Source: Apoderus coryli
Lineage: Eukaryota; Arthropoda; Insecta; Coleoptera; Attelabidae
DNA length: 64,000 bases
Reading direction: 5' to 3'
Assembly (NCBI GenBank): GCA_911728435.2
Contig: OU452206.1
Span: 18,612,821-18,676,820, forward strand
Position numbers and translations under genes: made by a program. Within the stretch, counting starts at the first letter, position 1. Each line of letters begins with the position of its first letter. Of the stretch, positions 23,674 to 35,805 are shown piece by piece. The notes beneath the pieces were generated by a model. That model saw nothing but the letters and a program-made list of their open reading frames with translations, was not told where the DNA came from and searched no databases.

Positions 23674-24130
23674 TACAGGGTATGACAAATGAAGAAAATA
23701 TGTTTGCTCTAGTTGGTTCAGTTATCGAAAATCTTAATATTAGTCAAAATCAGATATCCGAAAACACTAGGCAAGTATTTCAGGAGTGCTTAGAAACATA
23801 GATTTCATGCTTATAAAATACAGCTTTGTCAACAGCTTTATGGAAATGATTTTGACAATAGAATTGAATCTTGCATGTGAGTGTTAGATAAAGTGGCAGC
23901 AAATGAAACATTTTTTGATAATGTGTTATTTAGTGACGAATGTACATTTCACAAAAATGGTCTTATGAACACATACAACTACCATTATTATTCTTACTCG
24001 AATATCCATGAATACAGAATCATCAGTAATCAAAATAGGTGGTCTATTAATGTGATTGAACCCAATTTTGTCAGGAATCCTTAAATAGTGGTTGGATGTT
24101 TCTCGACTTTCTTCTACACCAACTTCGTGT
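23674..24130 (+). pseudogene. mariner-type (DUF4817 group) transposase fragment
   Basis: Opens with TATACAGGGTATGACAAATG, a mariner-type end. The frame from 23881 has LFSDECTFHKNG with the first catalytic Asp, then HYYSYSNIHEYRI and NRWSINV, the block that normally leads into the central catalytic strand. Preceding and following parts are lost. Confidence 0.65.
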
Positions 24131-24170
24131 ATTATTAGAAGAAATTCCTTTAAACAGTAGAACAACATGG

Positions 24171-25340
24171 GGCGTCAATTAGATAGAGCTCTGCCTCCAA
24201 CAACACGATATTAAAATATGTATTAACCAAAAAAAAAATGAAAGAATCCAAAAAACTGGGTATACGGGGGTCGTTTCAAACAAAATATCAGGACATGTAT
24301 GTTAATATACCAAGGGTTATAACTCGTAAGCCAAGAGGTGTCAGGCAGTCAAATTCCAATTGATCGTTGACACAAACAACGTTAATTTCTAAAGCTACTA
24401 GAAGACAAGAGTGTTGATTATTGCTGTCAGACAACTGTTTTCATGAAACACAATAAAACTTTAACGTAAACTTAATAAAGATCGCAACCATATATCCCGG
24501 TGTACATAAGTAGGTATATATACACAATACACCTTCGTCCGGTGTGTGACTTTGTTTCGCTTGCGGTTGTACAATAGTTTGCATATTTCCTGTTAGTCTT
24601 GTTTTCCGAGGTTAGACCGCATCCGAAATACAGCTTGTTAATTTGTGTTTTACTTCTTATATTACTCCATATCTCGTCAGCAACATTGTTCACTTGCCCA
24701 ATTAGTACGAGCTTGATAAAGAGGACTTGTCGTTTCTACGGAGTGTTACCAATAAGATCTTTTGATAACTGACAATGTGGTATAATATGCCTTTTAGCCA
24801 GATGTACCCTTTTTTCCTACTACAAACCCTGTAATATAACAAACCAACAACAAGTCTGGTTTGCTATGGTGGCGTAAAAAGTTAATTGAAATAACAATCC
24901 TTAGCGGTGAAACTCGACTAATAATAATTAGAAACCGCTAATTATTATTCTAAAACCTTCAGGCACGATTCCGTTATATACAGGAAAAAAAAAACAATAT
25001 ATCATCGTCTTTTTTCTCGGTAAAACCAAAAAAAAATATATATAGATATGATGTAACAGTTGGTAAAATTAAAATGTAAAAGCCCAGCGTAGGATTTTTA
25101 AGCGAATCTGCTCTGCATGCACCCAAAAAACGCCAGTAGTAAATTAAAGTTGATAGAATTTAAATTTTAAATTTGAAATTTTAATTATAACAGTGTCTGC
25201 TGTTACGAATATTTAATAATGAAAAGACAAAAAAAATGGAATACAATTATGGCAATGTCACAAAATCCGAACAGAAAAAATTGATGAGGACGTATCAATC
25301 TAGTAATTAATTTATGATGTATTATTTATTATGTATTAAC
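24171..25340. other. No recognisable gene
   Basis: AT-rich sequence; small open frames here match nothing I know. Confidence 0.5.
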
Positions 25341-26468
25341 AAAGACTGAAAGACCCCGCAACAAGAGACGCAATCAGCAGATGAACAGTCAAATACACAA
25401 CATCATACCGGATAACGGAAACGACTTAACACCTTCATGGACAAGAATGTCGGGTATTGTGACGGAGGTAACTGAAACTGAACTGGGATATAGGACCAGG
25501 ACTGGAAAACAGAGTTGGATGAACGACGACATATTGGGACTGATGGATAAGCGTCGGGCATGCAAAAATAAGGATGACATCAAATATAATAACATACAAA
25601 GAATAATCAGGTCAAAGATAAGAATTGCAAAGAACGAATGGCTGAACCGAGAATGCGCGGAAATGGAACAGTTGCAAGGACAGAATGACGGCTTTAACTT
25701 ACACAAAAAACTAAAAGAGACTGCCGGAATACATAAAGGCAGAGCAGCAAATGTACTGGCCGACGAAAACAATCAGATAATCACCGATGACCGGGAAAAA
25801 ATTGCAATCTGGGAAAGATATATTAAGGAACTTTTCTTCCAGGACAGACCTACAATTTTGAACGAAGATAACGACCACTTGACAGGACCATCAATCACAA
25901 AAGCGGAGATAGAAAAAGCGATACATAACTCTAAAAACAATAAGGCAACTGGACCGGATGGGATCCCATCGGAAATATTGAAGATATTGGATGAAGAGGC
26001 ATTGAAGTTCTACACAAAATATTTAACATCGTATACGAAACAGGACAATGGCCAAGTTCAACATTCATCCCTCTACCTAAGAAAAATAATGCTAGAAAGT
26101 GTGGAGACCATCGATTAGCCTGATGGGCCACACTTTGAAAGTATTTCTAAAAATAATTCATCAGAGGATCTATAAAAAATGCGAAAGAGATATCAGTAGC
26201 TCACAGTTTGGGTTTAGACAAGGGATGGGCACAAGAGAAGCGATAGTGGCCACGCAAGTCCTTGTACAGAACTGCCATGATGTGAGAAAAGACATATGCC
26301 TTTGCTTTGTTGATTACGAGAAAGCATTTGACCGAGTTGAACATCCCAAACTAATGCAGCTTCTCAGGAATCTTGACATAGATCAAAAAGACATTAGATG
26401 TATAGAAAATCTATATTGGTACCAGACTGCACAGATTAGGCTCAATAATGAGCTGTCTCTATTTAATT
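25341..26468 (+). pseudogene. LINE endonuclease-reverse transcriptase type, central fragment
   Basis: The 245-codon frame contains the linker between endonuclease and RT (SWMNDDILGLMDKRR, NEWLNRECAEME) and the fingers motif NNKATGPDGIPSEIL. A frameshift near 26010 leads into ETGQWPSSTFIPLPKK and then the frame with GFRQGMGTREAI and first palm Asp CFVDYEKAFDRVEH. Similarity ends at 26460, before the YADD box. The wording differs from the Jockey-like copies elsewhere and is closer to the RTE-like endonuclease-RT group. Codon use is less AT-biased than the flanks. Confidence 0.8.
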
Positions 26469-26469
26469 G

Positions 26470-27296
26470 ACTCTTAATTTGAACAATATTGACATTTCAA
26501 TTCAGCTTTTAAAGCTCCAATTCGAACTTCACTACTATTTAGCAGTGTTGTGCGCTTTTTAGTGAGTGTACGTGAATAAATCGGTGTAAGCTTTATAACA
26601 TAACGGTGTAGCTCAGCATATATAGGTATAGAATGTTTAAATACCATTTAGCTCTATCTCACATCTCAATCGCGAGGTCGTCGGTAGTGGAAAAAGCCAT
26701 GTTCTTTATTAGCTAACATAGATTTTTCGATGTGATATCCAAACTTTACTTTAACGTTTTTAGCGTCGAACAGCACATTTACTTTTATATAGAAATACAT
26801 TTCAGGCGATGTCGTTTTTGTGATATCGTGATATGCTCATTTTTGAAATTAGCTCTAACCGCTTTACTTTCAATTTATTTTACTGCGTTACTGCATAATA
26901 GAATTGAATTCATCGACTTACAGTTGGATTAAATTTTGTGATGAAGATAACATCTAAGTATACAGGGATATTCACGCGGAATATTATGGCTACTTTTTAA
27001 AATTGGTTTCATATTATACAAATAACATAAAAGTATCAAAGTTGTGTTTTTTATATGGAATCCCCTGGATATCATTGAACTTTTAGATCCTCTGATCAAA
27101 TTAAGTGTCTGTTTCATTAAGGTTTATCATACCTAAACCTTAAGATTTTTTAAATAAATTGAATTTTCTCAAAATCTAACCTAATTTTCATCTTTCAAAT
27201 ACTTCGGAAGTATTTAAGTCATGTTGACAAAATTAACTCTAAAGTGTTATAATAGATCATGTTTGGTATTCCAATTGCAATAAACTTGCAATCTTA
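26470..27296. other. No recognisable gene
   Basis: AT-rich, without recognised coding or paired repeats. Confidence 0.5.
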
Positions 27297-27562
27297 TACA
27301 GGGTGTGCAAAAATTAACACTACTCAAATAAGAACTTTAAGTTGTTATAACCTCATTAATTTAAATGGAACGTCATATTTCTGAACTTACCTAGCAATGT
27401 ACTTACTAATTACCTGTCGAATGGTATTAGGGTGTACTATAGCTAAGTCTGTGCGTTTTGGCCGAAAACGCCAAATAATTGTTTTGTATACCATTTGGTG
27501 TTTTTTAAATAAACGTTTAGACTATGGAATCAGAAATCTTGATTCAAATGACACACCCTGTA
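27297..27562. mobile_element. MITE with CAGGGTGTG inverted ends and TA duplications
   Basis: CAGGGTGTG at 27299 and CACACCCTG ending at 27560 are inverted copies flanked by TA. About 262 bp, non-coding. Only the outer 9 bp are inverted. Confidence 0.65.
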
Positions 27563-27589
27563 TATTATCTCACTATTAAAAAGCCAACA

Positions 27590-28075
27590 TTCTAACGGTT
27601 CAAAAAATACCATAAAAGTTATTGGAGTGTGGAGTGTTAACGTTTTTGGTGCTATAGTCAGAGATATCATGATTTGGCCATATTTCTTCTATATTCTTAC
27701 GATTTTTAAAACATCATTTTTGGTTAATTTTAGATAAAGTCCAGTGGACGTTAGGCAAAAATTATGGTTACAATTGGATGGAGCTTTTGCACTTTTTAAG
27801 CGTACCGTGCGTGATTATTGAAATAGGAATCGATGGATCGGCCGAGGCGGCCCCTATAACTAGCCAGCAAGATCACCGGACATAACTCCATTATCGGGTT
27901 ATGTAAAAAACATAGTTTATATTATTAAACCCACTACAGCTGAAAATATGAAGCAAATGATGAGAGAAGCTTTTGCACAATAATAACTGATATGCTTAGA
28001 AATATTTGGAGATCATACGAAAATAGACTTCAACATTGTGTTCATGAAAATGGACGTCACTTTGAACATTTGTTA
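27590..28075 (+). pseudogene. mariner-type transposase C-terminal fragment
   Basis: Broken frames give LQLDGAF (second catalytic Asp), NRWIGRGGP, a SPDITPLS motif where the third Asp should lie, then GYVKNIVY, ENMKQMMREAF and ENGRHFEHLL ending at about 28078. This parallels the end of the 60.4-kb transposase (IEVEGRHFQQLL). Several stops and deletions. Confidence 0.65.
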
Positions 28076-28107
28076 TAACTTTTTTTTAAATTATAATAAC
28101 CATTTAT

Positions 28108-28207
28108 GGTGTGATGAAAATTCGCATGCGATAGTTGAAGATCATTTTCACCATCAATCTCTACCAGGAAGACTTCCCGGAGAGGTATATCGCGACTTTC
28201 TGGAATA
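28108..28207 (+). pseudogene. mariner-type transposase central fragment
   Basis: The frame reads WCDENSHAIVEDHFHHQ and then GEVYRDFLE. This matches the order WCEENPHAIVEN..GQEYRHFLE of the 60.4-kb transposase with an internal deletion. It lies after, not before, a C-terminal piece, so it is a separate copy. The LINE at 28208 is inserted at its right edge. Confidence 0.6.
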
Positions 28208-29340
28208 GTTAACTATATGGGAGAGAGGTCTGAAGTAAGGCCTGTGACAACCAGAGTACGCCAGGGCTCAATTCTTGGTCCACTTTTATTTATTATATAT
28301 GTCAACGACTTATCATCTTTTTTGAGGGATACTCAAGTAATTCAGTATGCAGACGACACCACAATTTACCAGGCTTCCGAGGATTTTAATAACATAAACC
28401 AAACCAAATTAAAAAGTGCTGAGAATTGGTTTGCCTATAACGGACTGTCTCTTAACTTCTCGCGGAGTAATTGTAGACCCAAATTTGACATGGAAAGATC
28501 AGATCGATTGCCTAGCCAAAAAATTGTCCAGTGTGGTTTATCTCTTGCGAAAACTATCGACTACATGTTCACAAGAAGTCTTGCGTTGCGCATATATGGG
28601 ATACTTTCAGGGCCTAATTAGTTATAGCGTTCTGTTTTGGGGCAAGGCACCGCAATGCCAAATTATCTTTAAAATTCAAAAGGCGGCTGTACGCGTAATG
28701 GTTAAAGCTGGATATAGAGAGCCATACAAACCCTTCTTTAAAAAATTAAATATTTTAACAGTTCCTGCTCTGTATATTTGGCAGTGCATTTTTTATATTA
28801 GGGCAAATCTCAATACTTTAATAAGTCATGAGGATCTACACTGTTATGAAACGCGGCATATGAAAAACCTGTGTCTGCCTCGGCACAGATTAGCTTTGAC
28901 AGATCGACAGTTTCAGGTTATGGCCGTTAGGTTCTATAATCACCTTCCTCGTCAGATAAAAGATATTGCGAACAACAATAAATTTAAAGTTTAAGTGAAA
29001 AAACAACTTCTTGATATTGTCCCATATGACTATGCTGACTATCTCACCTACAAATTTTGAGTAATTTTTTTACACTCTAGTGCTTTGTTAATCTTAAGTT
29101 ATATTATAGTCTATTGATTGTTGTTGTGGTTTTTGAATTGTGCCCGTTTAGACTATTTGTTGAGGTTTTAAGTGACTTTTATGTACTTTGTTTTACTGTT
29201 TTGTATTTGTACTATTTACACACGCATTTGCTGTTTGAGTATTTTGTTTGTTTATATTGTATTTTTATTTATGTACATACTGAATGTGACGATGCCAATA
29301 ACTATTGTTATATAGGCAAATAAAGCATTATTATTATTAT
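28208..29340 (+). pseudogene. 5'-truncated LINE reverse transcriptase with (ATT)n tail
   Basis: Starts inside RT at RSEVRPVTTRVRQGSILGPL (VRQGS replaces VPQGS), with the catalytic YADDTTIYQ box. A frameshift near 28455 leads to GVIVDPNLTWKDQI, the CAYMGYFQGLISYSVLFWG helix, PALYIWQCIFY and FYNHLPRQIKD. The frame stops at 28994 and residual coding continues to 29059. The 3' UTR ends AATAAAGCATTATTATTATT at 29340. Same clade as the 15.6-kb copy; the 5' cut sits in the palm domain. Confidence 0.9.
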
Positions 29341-29341
29341 T

Positions 29342-29660
29342 TTCACGCGGTAAAGAAGCGGCCTGTCTCCAGCGGTGTTAATTCTCCCTATGTCTGCACC
29401 TTCCAGAAAGAAATAGAATGAAGTGTTCTGGAGTGTGCAGACACAGATGGCACCCCGTCGTCCCCACCGTCTCCGACCCCGGCAGGTGTCAGGGGAGCAT
29501 GGCCGATCGTTCAATTCTCACCCACTCCACACGCCGTGTGGTTAGTGAGTGAGAACCCCAGATTCATGTGCCCTGAGCAAACGCAACGATCCGAGGATGA
29601 CCTGTTTCTACATCCCGCTTGCCAGGATATCTGCCACGTTGCAGCATTATTATTATACGA
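29342..29660. other. GC-rich non-coding block between ATT repeats
   Basis: Clearly richer in G and C than all neighbours, with segments such as CCCACTCCACACGCCGTGTG. It begins at the (ATT)n that ends the LINE and is followed at 29647 by another ATTATTATTATA. On the minus strand it would end in an AATAAT tail, as expected for a retroelement oriented opposite to the LINE. Open frames exist on both strands but none is recognised. Confidence 0.5.
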
Positions 29661-30010
29661 TTCCTGGATTTCTGGAAAGCGTACCATTGACAATAATAAA
29701 TGCAATGTGGTTTATTCTCGTGAGTTTTTAACAGAAACATATCACTTATGACCTGCACAATCCTCGAATTTAATCCGACAGGATCCAGGAAGAAGATATT
29801 TGACTTAATGAAAAAGAAACCGTATAAAACTTGTAATAGCTCCACATTTTAATTTAGAAGAGGGATAAATAAATACCAAAAGATAGTAAAACTGAAGCTA
29901 TACGATAGAACCTAAAAAAGCTCCTATATATCAAAGATTATCACCCATATATTTTCCGTTTTATTGAATTATTTTTAATAAAATGCGGATCTCTGTATTT
30001 TATTTTTCAG

Positions 30011-30155
30011 CTAGTTCAGCTCTAAGAAATCTCCGTATAAAAGTGCCTCCAGCTGTGATAAGAGGGGATGATGCTGTGCTCCATTGTTTTTACGATTTGG
30101 AAGGTGATAAACTATATTCGGTGAAATGGTATAGAAGCGGTTGGGAGTTTTACAG
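30011..30155 (+). CDS. beat: Beaten path (Beat) family protein, Ig1 exon 5' half
   Basis: Beat proteins are secreted or membrane-anchored immunoglobulin-domain proteins that act with Side receptors in axon guidance. The acceptor TTATTTTTCAG precedes 30011 and the donor AG/GTAAAG follows 30155. The exon begins with two bases of a split codon, then SSALRNLRIKVPPAVIRG, DDAVLHCFYDLEGDKLYSVK and WYRSGWEFYR. The Cys in LHC is the first Ig cysteine, and YDLEGD.LYSVKWY is a Beat signature. It ends in phase 2, joining AG to G of the next exon. No signal-peptide exon was found upstream in the window. Confidence 0.9.
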
Positions 30156-30603
30156 GTAAAGATATATTACATAAGTACAATAAATCATTTTGGCTTTATT
30201 GAAATAGTTTTCTATTTTACCATTGATTTGAATTTATGCGAGCAAAGCAATTCGTTAAATTCCATTATTGAACTGGTTTGTCCCCAAAATATAGCTGGAA
30301 AACGCACATACAAAAATCCTTGGCGTAGTTTTTAACTGACTGTACCTACATGGTTTGAGATCACAATATGGTGCCAAGCATCTTTGAAAAATTACTGATA
30401 CCGACCCACATCAATTTTGTCTGATTATTTCTGAGCTAGCAATGCTACACGCATAGCCATTCCAAATTGAATACGACCACCTCTGACATGTCATTGTCAG
30501 AGAACAACAGAGAATATGAACTCCAAACCACTTTCTATTATCCTGTGCGAGGCAGGTGGTAGTCATTTTTTAGTATACTCGACAGATCCGTATTTACGTT
30601 TTA

Positions 30604-31080
30604 TTGAAATTACAGGGTAGGTAAAGTGGGAGTAATAGAATTATTTTATAATAGAATTACATCTTTATTAATTATAAAAACAAACAAATACTTTTTTACT
30701 TTTATTCATGTTTCCATATAATCATTTTATTTTTATTTTTAATTTTCTGATAAAGGAATCGTCCTTTTATGGCTCTTTTCAGATCTATTGTGATGGCTGT
30801 GTCATGATTAGGGTCTTGTTTTTGGCAAATAATCATGAACAAACAACTATGTGCGAGCACTTGCATTATCGAGATGCAAAACCCCTGATTTTTTTGGTCA
30901 TAAATCTTGGCCATTTTTTGACTTCGCGCAAATGGCTCGGCCATATTCTTAAGATAATAGTAAAAGTTATCAAGCACAACAAAACACTACTTTAACTACC
31001 CTTTATATATGTCAAAAACAAAAATGCACATGCAAAAAAAAATATCAAAAATGAATTTGTTTTTGAACACACCTTGTATT
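30604..31080. mobile_element. Possible mariner-type non-autonomous element in Beat intron
   Basis: TTACAGGGTAGGTAAAGTGG at 30612 and GAACACACCTTGTATT at 31066-31081 are facing ends of the ACAGGGTGT type. The inside is AT-rich and non-coding. The ends are degenerate, so the limits are approximate. Confidence 0.4.
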
Positions 31081-31103
31081 CTAAGTGAGATTTCCGATTT
31101 TAG

Positions 31104-31296
31104 GTATTCACCTAGCGAACATCCCCCAACGAAGCAATTCAACGTCAGCAAAGGGCTAGTGGTGAAATTGAAAGAATCAAAAGACACGAAGGTCGTGTTG
31201 CAAAAAGTGCCAAAGGACGTTAGCGGTACATTTAGTTGTGAAGTGACTGCTGATCAACCGAGTTTCTTTACGGATCTGAAGAGTGCACATTTAGAG
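31104..31296 (+). CDS. beat: Beat family protein, Ig1 exon 3' half
   Basis: Acceptor GATTTTAG before 31104 and donor AGAG/GTAACT after 31296. The 193 bp complete the split Arg codon, then read YSPSEHPPTKQFNVSKGL, VVLQKVPKDVSGTFSCEVTA and DQPSFFTDLKSAHLE. SGTFSCEV holds the second Ig1 cysteine, and EV.AD.PSF is a Beat hallmark. Ends in phase 0. The two Ig1 exons are separated by a 948-bp intron holding a probable transposon. Confidence 0.9.
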
Positions 31297-31465
31297 GTAA
31301 CTGATTCAAATTTTAATGTCTAAGCTTGACAAAGCTTTACTTCAGCATCTGTTGTTCATAGTCAAACAACATGTTGAACAATAATGTTTCGTTTCACATT
31401 ATCGAGTCTGAAATTCCGTATTTTCTTTGAAAACTTATTTCGGTGTTTTATTTCCACCTACAAAG

Positions 31466-31671
31466 GTAGTGGATTTACCGAGAAAGGATCCCATAATCAG
31501 CGGTTTGAAGACACGCTACCGTCTGGAGGACACTTTGAAAGCTAATTGCACTTCAGAAACCTCTAATCCAGCGGCCAGTCTCACATGGTACGTGAATGGA
31601 ATACCAGTGGACGAGCGCTTTCTCCACGGGCATACAGAGGGATACATTCAACAACACGGCGAGTATGTAAC
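31466..31671 (+). CDS. beat: Beat family protein, Ig2 exon 5' half
   Basis: Acceptor CACCTACAAAG before 31466 and donor AC/GTAAGT after 31671. It reads VVDLPRKDPIISGLKTRYRL, then DTLKANCTSETSNPAASLTW (first Ig2 cysteine and tryptophan) and YVNGIPVDERFL, ending in phase 2. The VV..P..DP.I.G...RY..GD...NCTS pattern is the conserved Beat second domain. The next exon is 16.1 kb downstream. Confidence 0.9.
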
Positions 31672-32149
31672 GTAAGTAGGAACTTTGGCGAATACATTTG
31701 TATTCAATTTGAGAAGTTTTGAGGACATTTTTAATTAAGTAGAGGCTTCTTACAATAAATGTAGATACGGTCTAATTGTAAACAATTTTTTGAGCATTGT
31801 CCTTATCTGTTAGTTTTCTTCGCAGATTTGACGGATTTATCAGCGCGCTCGAATGAAAAAACTTGCCAAAAATAAATTTATCGATCCCAAAAGGTTTGCA
31901 ATAACAAGTAGTCTGTCCCAGGCTATTATAATAACCACTTAATGCTATACCTGTTTGAAAGAATTGTATTTTGTGAATCTCTTCGGCGGATCAAGGGTCG
32001 GATCGTATCGAATAGTTATCGGATTATCCCATAAAGAAACCAAGAAAGTTCCAGCCTGGCACGTGTATAACTTTCTCCAATTAACCGTATTATATACTAT
32101 ATTTCTAAATTATTTGAATAAATTTTATATGATCGGATCTATACAGCTC

Positions 32150-33337
32150 TGAGACGTCAGATTTCACCTAACCAGCATAGTTTTATGTGTGGCCGGTCCA
32201 CTGTCACCAATTTGTCAGTTATTACCCACTGTATCTCTGAAACTCTTGATCACTGCGGTCAACTAGATGTAATCTATACTGATTTCACCAAAGCCTTCGA
32301 TAGGTTAGACCAAGGCATATTGCTGAGTAAACCGCATACGTATGATGGATTTCCTTCCGGCTTGATATCTTTATGCAACCTATACTTGCATCATCGCAAA
32401 CAATATGTCTTTTACAACGGCTTTAAATCTTGTTTTTACTCGGCCACTTCAGGAGTACCCCAGGGTTCTAACTTAGGTCCATTGTTGTTCCTTCTTTTCA
32501 TCAATGACCTGGACCCGTGTTTACTTCAGCGCATTCTATTTTTTGCAGATAACTTGAAAATCTTCGCCTCCATAGATTCAGTAGCAGATTGCATAAACAG
32601 TAACAAATTGTCTCTTAACATTCGTAAATGCACATGTCTGAGTTTTACACGTAAAACAACGTTTATTGACTATCCGTATGCAATCTCCACAAATAAACTT
32701 GAACGATGTCGGGTATTCACGGATCTTGGTGTTACCTTCGATCAGAGGTTCCAGTTTTTGGAGCATATAGAAAGAATAGTTGGTGAGGCATCTCGCATGT
32801 ATGGCTTTATAATGCGTAACTGCAAAGGCTTCAATAATACCTCTGCCCTTATCACCTTGTTCAATGCCTATGTGAGGTCGAAATTGGGGTATTCTTCCAT
32901 CATCTGGTATCCTCAGTATAATATTCATGAACTAGAGGTCGAGCAAATTCAACGTAGATTTTTGAAATATTTAGTTTTTAGAAGATGGTGCTTATCCAGT
33001 AAGAGGTTTCGATCATGAATTGTTACTATCACGTTTTGACGTTCAGAGTCTCGAGTACCGAAGAATTCAGAGCTTATTAACCATCTTATATAAACTGCTT
33101 AGAGAAAAAATCGACTGCCCTTTTCTGCTATCTTGCTTGAATTTGTTAGATCCTAGGTTAAATACCAAATCGAATGTAACATTTCACTTACACAGAGCTA
33201 GAACAAATGTACTGTTAAGATCGCCTGTTCATGTCATATGTTCTAACTTTAATAGAGTTTCTGATAGGTGTGACATGTTTTCAACTACAGTCAATCACTT
33301 GAAAATGGTAGCTACTTTTATTAAAAAATAAGTGCAC
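32150..33337 (+). pseudogene. 5'-truncated Jockey-like LINE reverse transcriptase
   Basis: Begins at LRRQISPNQHSFMCGRSTVT. Palm block A is YTDFTKAFDRLDQGILLS, then SGVPQGSNLGPLLFLLFIND. The catalytic box reads FFADNLKIF, so the second catalytic Asp is Asn. About 30 residues after SVADC are deleted in frame. Thumb motifs LGVTFDQRFQFLEHI and EVEQIQRRFLKYL follow. A one-base shift near 33005 leads to the tail frame LLSRFDVQSLEYRR, HLHRARTNVLLRSPVHV, ending at 33331. Closest in wording to the minus-strand copy at 2.9 kb. Confidence 0.9.
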
Positions 33338-33872
33338 AATCATGCATTTCTTATACCTTTATTTGGAGTCTGATCAAATTTGATGTTAACTTTGCGAACA
33401 TATCTAAGATCTCTAAAGCTAATTTAAAAACTACATTTTCTGAGGCAGATACATTGTAAGAGGGCGTTTGAGCTTTGTTCATACAAAATATCAAAGCTAT
33501 TGTGTTAGTTTATTAATCCATTGTCAGACATACGCGTTCAAATGTGTGTACCTTATCAGAAGTATTTTAAACATTCGTTTGTTTGGTGTGATAAGAAATA
33601 ATATAAAACCCAAGGCAGAATTGTATCTTTATGAAATCCTATATTGACAATGTTCAAAAATTTGATAAAAACCTTTAATTTATTTTTTTCAGTTTACTTT
33701 TCTTGGGGTGTTCGGTTCTTATATAAAATGTCTATATAAAACATTTCCAAATAAAGACCACATCCATCTTTATTTTTTTTTTTGTGGTTTAGGTGTGTGT
33801 ATGTGTGCGGAATTAATTGGGATTTATAAATTAGTATTCATAAGTTTATTTAAGCATTTAATTTTTTAGTTT

Positions 33873-33931
33873 GGAATATTGTCCTTTAAATGGGAAACTG
33901 TTGGGCAATAAACGCTTTATTTATTTATTAT
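33873..33931 (+). repeat. Dispersed 3'-tail repeat (partner at 10172-10232)
   Basis: ATATTGTCCTTTAAATGGGA then GGGCAATAAACGCTTTATTT and an ATTT run; nearly the inverse of the copy at 10.2 kb. Likely a SINE/LINE 3' end. Confidence 0.6.
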
Positions 33932-34440
33932 ATGTTGCTCGTCCTGTAACTAAAATCACATTTATACATGCTAGAAGAGCGAATTTGGTAACACAAAAAT
34001 ATGATACGTAACTAGAAAACTTTCCATTACTTGAAATCCGTACTCCTTTTCGGAAAACTTTGCTCAAACTCTATAAATAGAGCTGTAGAGTTTCATGAAA
34101 TATAAAATAAACAAAACTGTCATACAGAGAATCTAGTCTAATGCACGTATAAGTCATAACAAATTCCGACAAGTCGTTCTCATATCCGACAAGACAAACT
34201 GTAGTTACAAACGGAATACTAACATTTTTCAATTTCAATTTGCATTTTTTAAAGCTCTGGAATATTATTTGTATTACGACCACATGACAAAGGAATATTG
34301 AATTATATTATTTGTAATAATGTGTACAATGTCTGAGAAATTTCTTGAGGTGAATAATTGCTGATTAGGCGTTCGTTGTTTCTATGCGCAGCTTGATAAA
34401 TCGAGGACAGTTTTTATCCTATTCTTTTGCTGCATTTTCT

Positions 34441-34497
34441 GAGGACGGTAAAAATCGACATTCGAATGCCTAATGTGTCAACATGTGTCAACTTGTG
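34441..34497 (+). repeat. Short dispersed repeat (partner at 52341-52400)
   Basis: GGTAAAAATCGACATTCGAA, then ATGTGTCAACATGTGTCAA; the partner has the same order with few changes. See also the pair 36326-36490 and 52553-52723. Confidence 0.6.
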
Positions 34498-35029
34498 TCA
34501 TTTAAAAACAATTTTACCAGATTTAGTTCATGTGAATAGTACACGGAAAAAACACTATTGTGTTTTCAAAAATTCACCATTTCATTCAATGATATGCTAT
34601 ACTAAGTATTCCTGGGACATAGTTAAATTTTAATCAAGCGAACGCTTATAATTGGAAAATAATAAGAAGACATTGTTTTTTTAAATAAAACTTATTATTG
34701 GATGCCACTGAACAATTCAATTATAGTGATTCCTTGATTGTAATTCATACATATAACTAAATTGAATCTCGATTTTATTACAAACGATAAGATTGAATGT
34801 CCATGCAACAATAGCGTTTCATTGGTTACAAGGGTACTTTTTATTACTTTCTATCAATGCAAGCTGTAAGCTGTTTGGTACCATTTATAACTTTTCTTAA
34901 TTTAATTATATCTTGTAGTGTATTATTATTGAGTCAATAATAATTATATCTATTGCGAAGTTGATTAGATTAAAGCAGTATTTATTATTTAAATTGTTAT
35001 TTATTATTATACATTATAAAAAACACTTG

Positions 35030-35520
35030 AACAATATATCTAAGCATTTTGAAACTGATGTCGTATATGAAAATGTAACTTGTCAATTACAATATAACTA
35101 TTTTCAATTTTGTTTATTGGTCCTTGTACTAGAAGATACGGTTGTACATGCTGATGTATTTTTCTCTTCAATGCTTTATTTATTTGTGATTGTATTTTTT
35201 CTTCTATATCTCCAGGCGTCTGAAATATTTTTCCGTAATTATTATCAATGTATTGCATACCCGATTAATGAAAATATTACAAGTTTGCCATCATTTCCGA
35301 TGTTTTTTTTTTGGAATTTTTCAACGATTTTATGAAAATTATCCTAGTTCCTATTTTAGGTACTAATTTAGTTATCATTTCGGTAGATAAATCGGTTATA
35401 TTATTCAATGAAATGCAATTTTTTGAAAATGTACATATTTCCGTTTTATCCACTAAATTTAGAAATTTTTTACTGTTGGCGTTTTGCAATCAAATTAATC
35501 GAGAAATTAAAAGTTTGCGT
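35030..35520 (-). pseudogene. SAM-like domain protein fragment
   Basis: The minus-strand frame 35489-35277 contains CTFSKNCISLNNITDLSTEM then ITKLVPKIGTRIIFIKSLKN. This is the helix pattern of a sterile alpha motif (binding module), with ITDLSTEMI..L...IG.R as the core. After a stop and shift another frame (35258-35040) has a basic coiled-coil-like stretch, IEEKIQSQINKALKRKIHQH. Similar SAM-type segments occur in repetitive insect sequences, so this is probably transposon-derived. No start, intron or partner domain is visible. Confidence 0.45.
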
Positions 35521-35619
35521 TCACTTTCAACGTAAGATAACTTACTAGCTTACCATTAAACCCAGGTATTAATTGCTCCAAATCCCTACTTTTCAAAAGA
35601 TGTTCCATTATGTATAAAT

Positions 35620-35805
35620 AGGTACCCTCAAGCAACAGTAACAAAACAACACTGCCCGAAGACAGGCTATAGCAACTTTAGCGTTAAGTAGTGAGATCTG
35701 AGATCAGCCCGGCCGACAGGGGAAGTACAAAACCGAGGCACTATGATATATCCCTACCACCACGCGCTTGCATCGATACAGCTTGAAATTGATGATGATG
35801 ATAAG
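35620..35805 (+). repeat. SINE-like segment ending in (GAT)n
   Basis: More GC-rich than its flanks, with GATCAGCCCGGCCGACAGGG in the middle and a GATGATGATGATAAG tail at about 35790-35805. No tRNA-type A and B boxes could be confirmed. The SINE call is tentative. Confidence 0.3.

Noticed and set aside
34961..35335. 124-codon plus frame with membrane-like segments
   Set aside because: Antisense of the SAM-like and coiled-coil frames at 35030-35520; T-rich composition explains the hydrophobicity.
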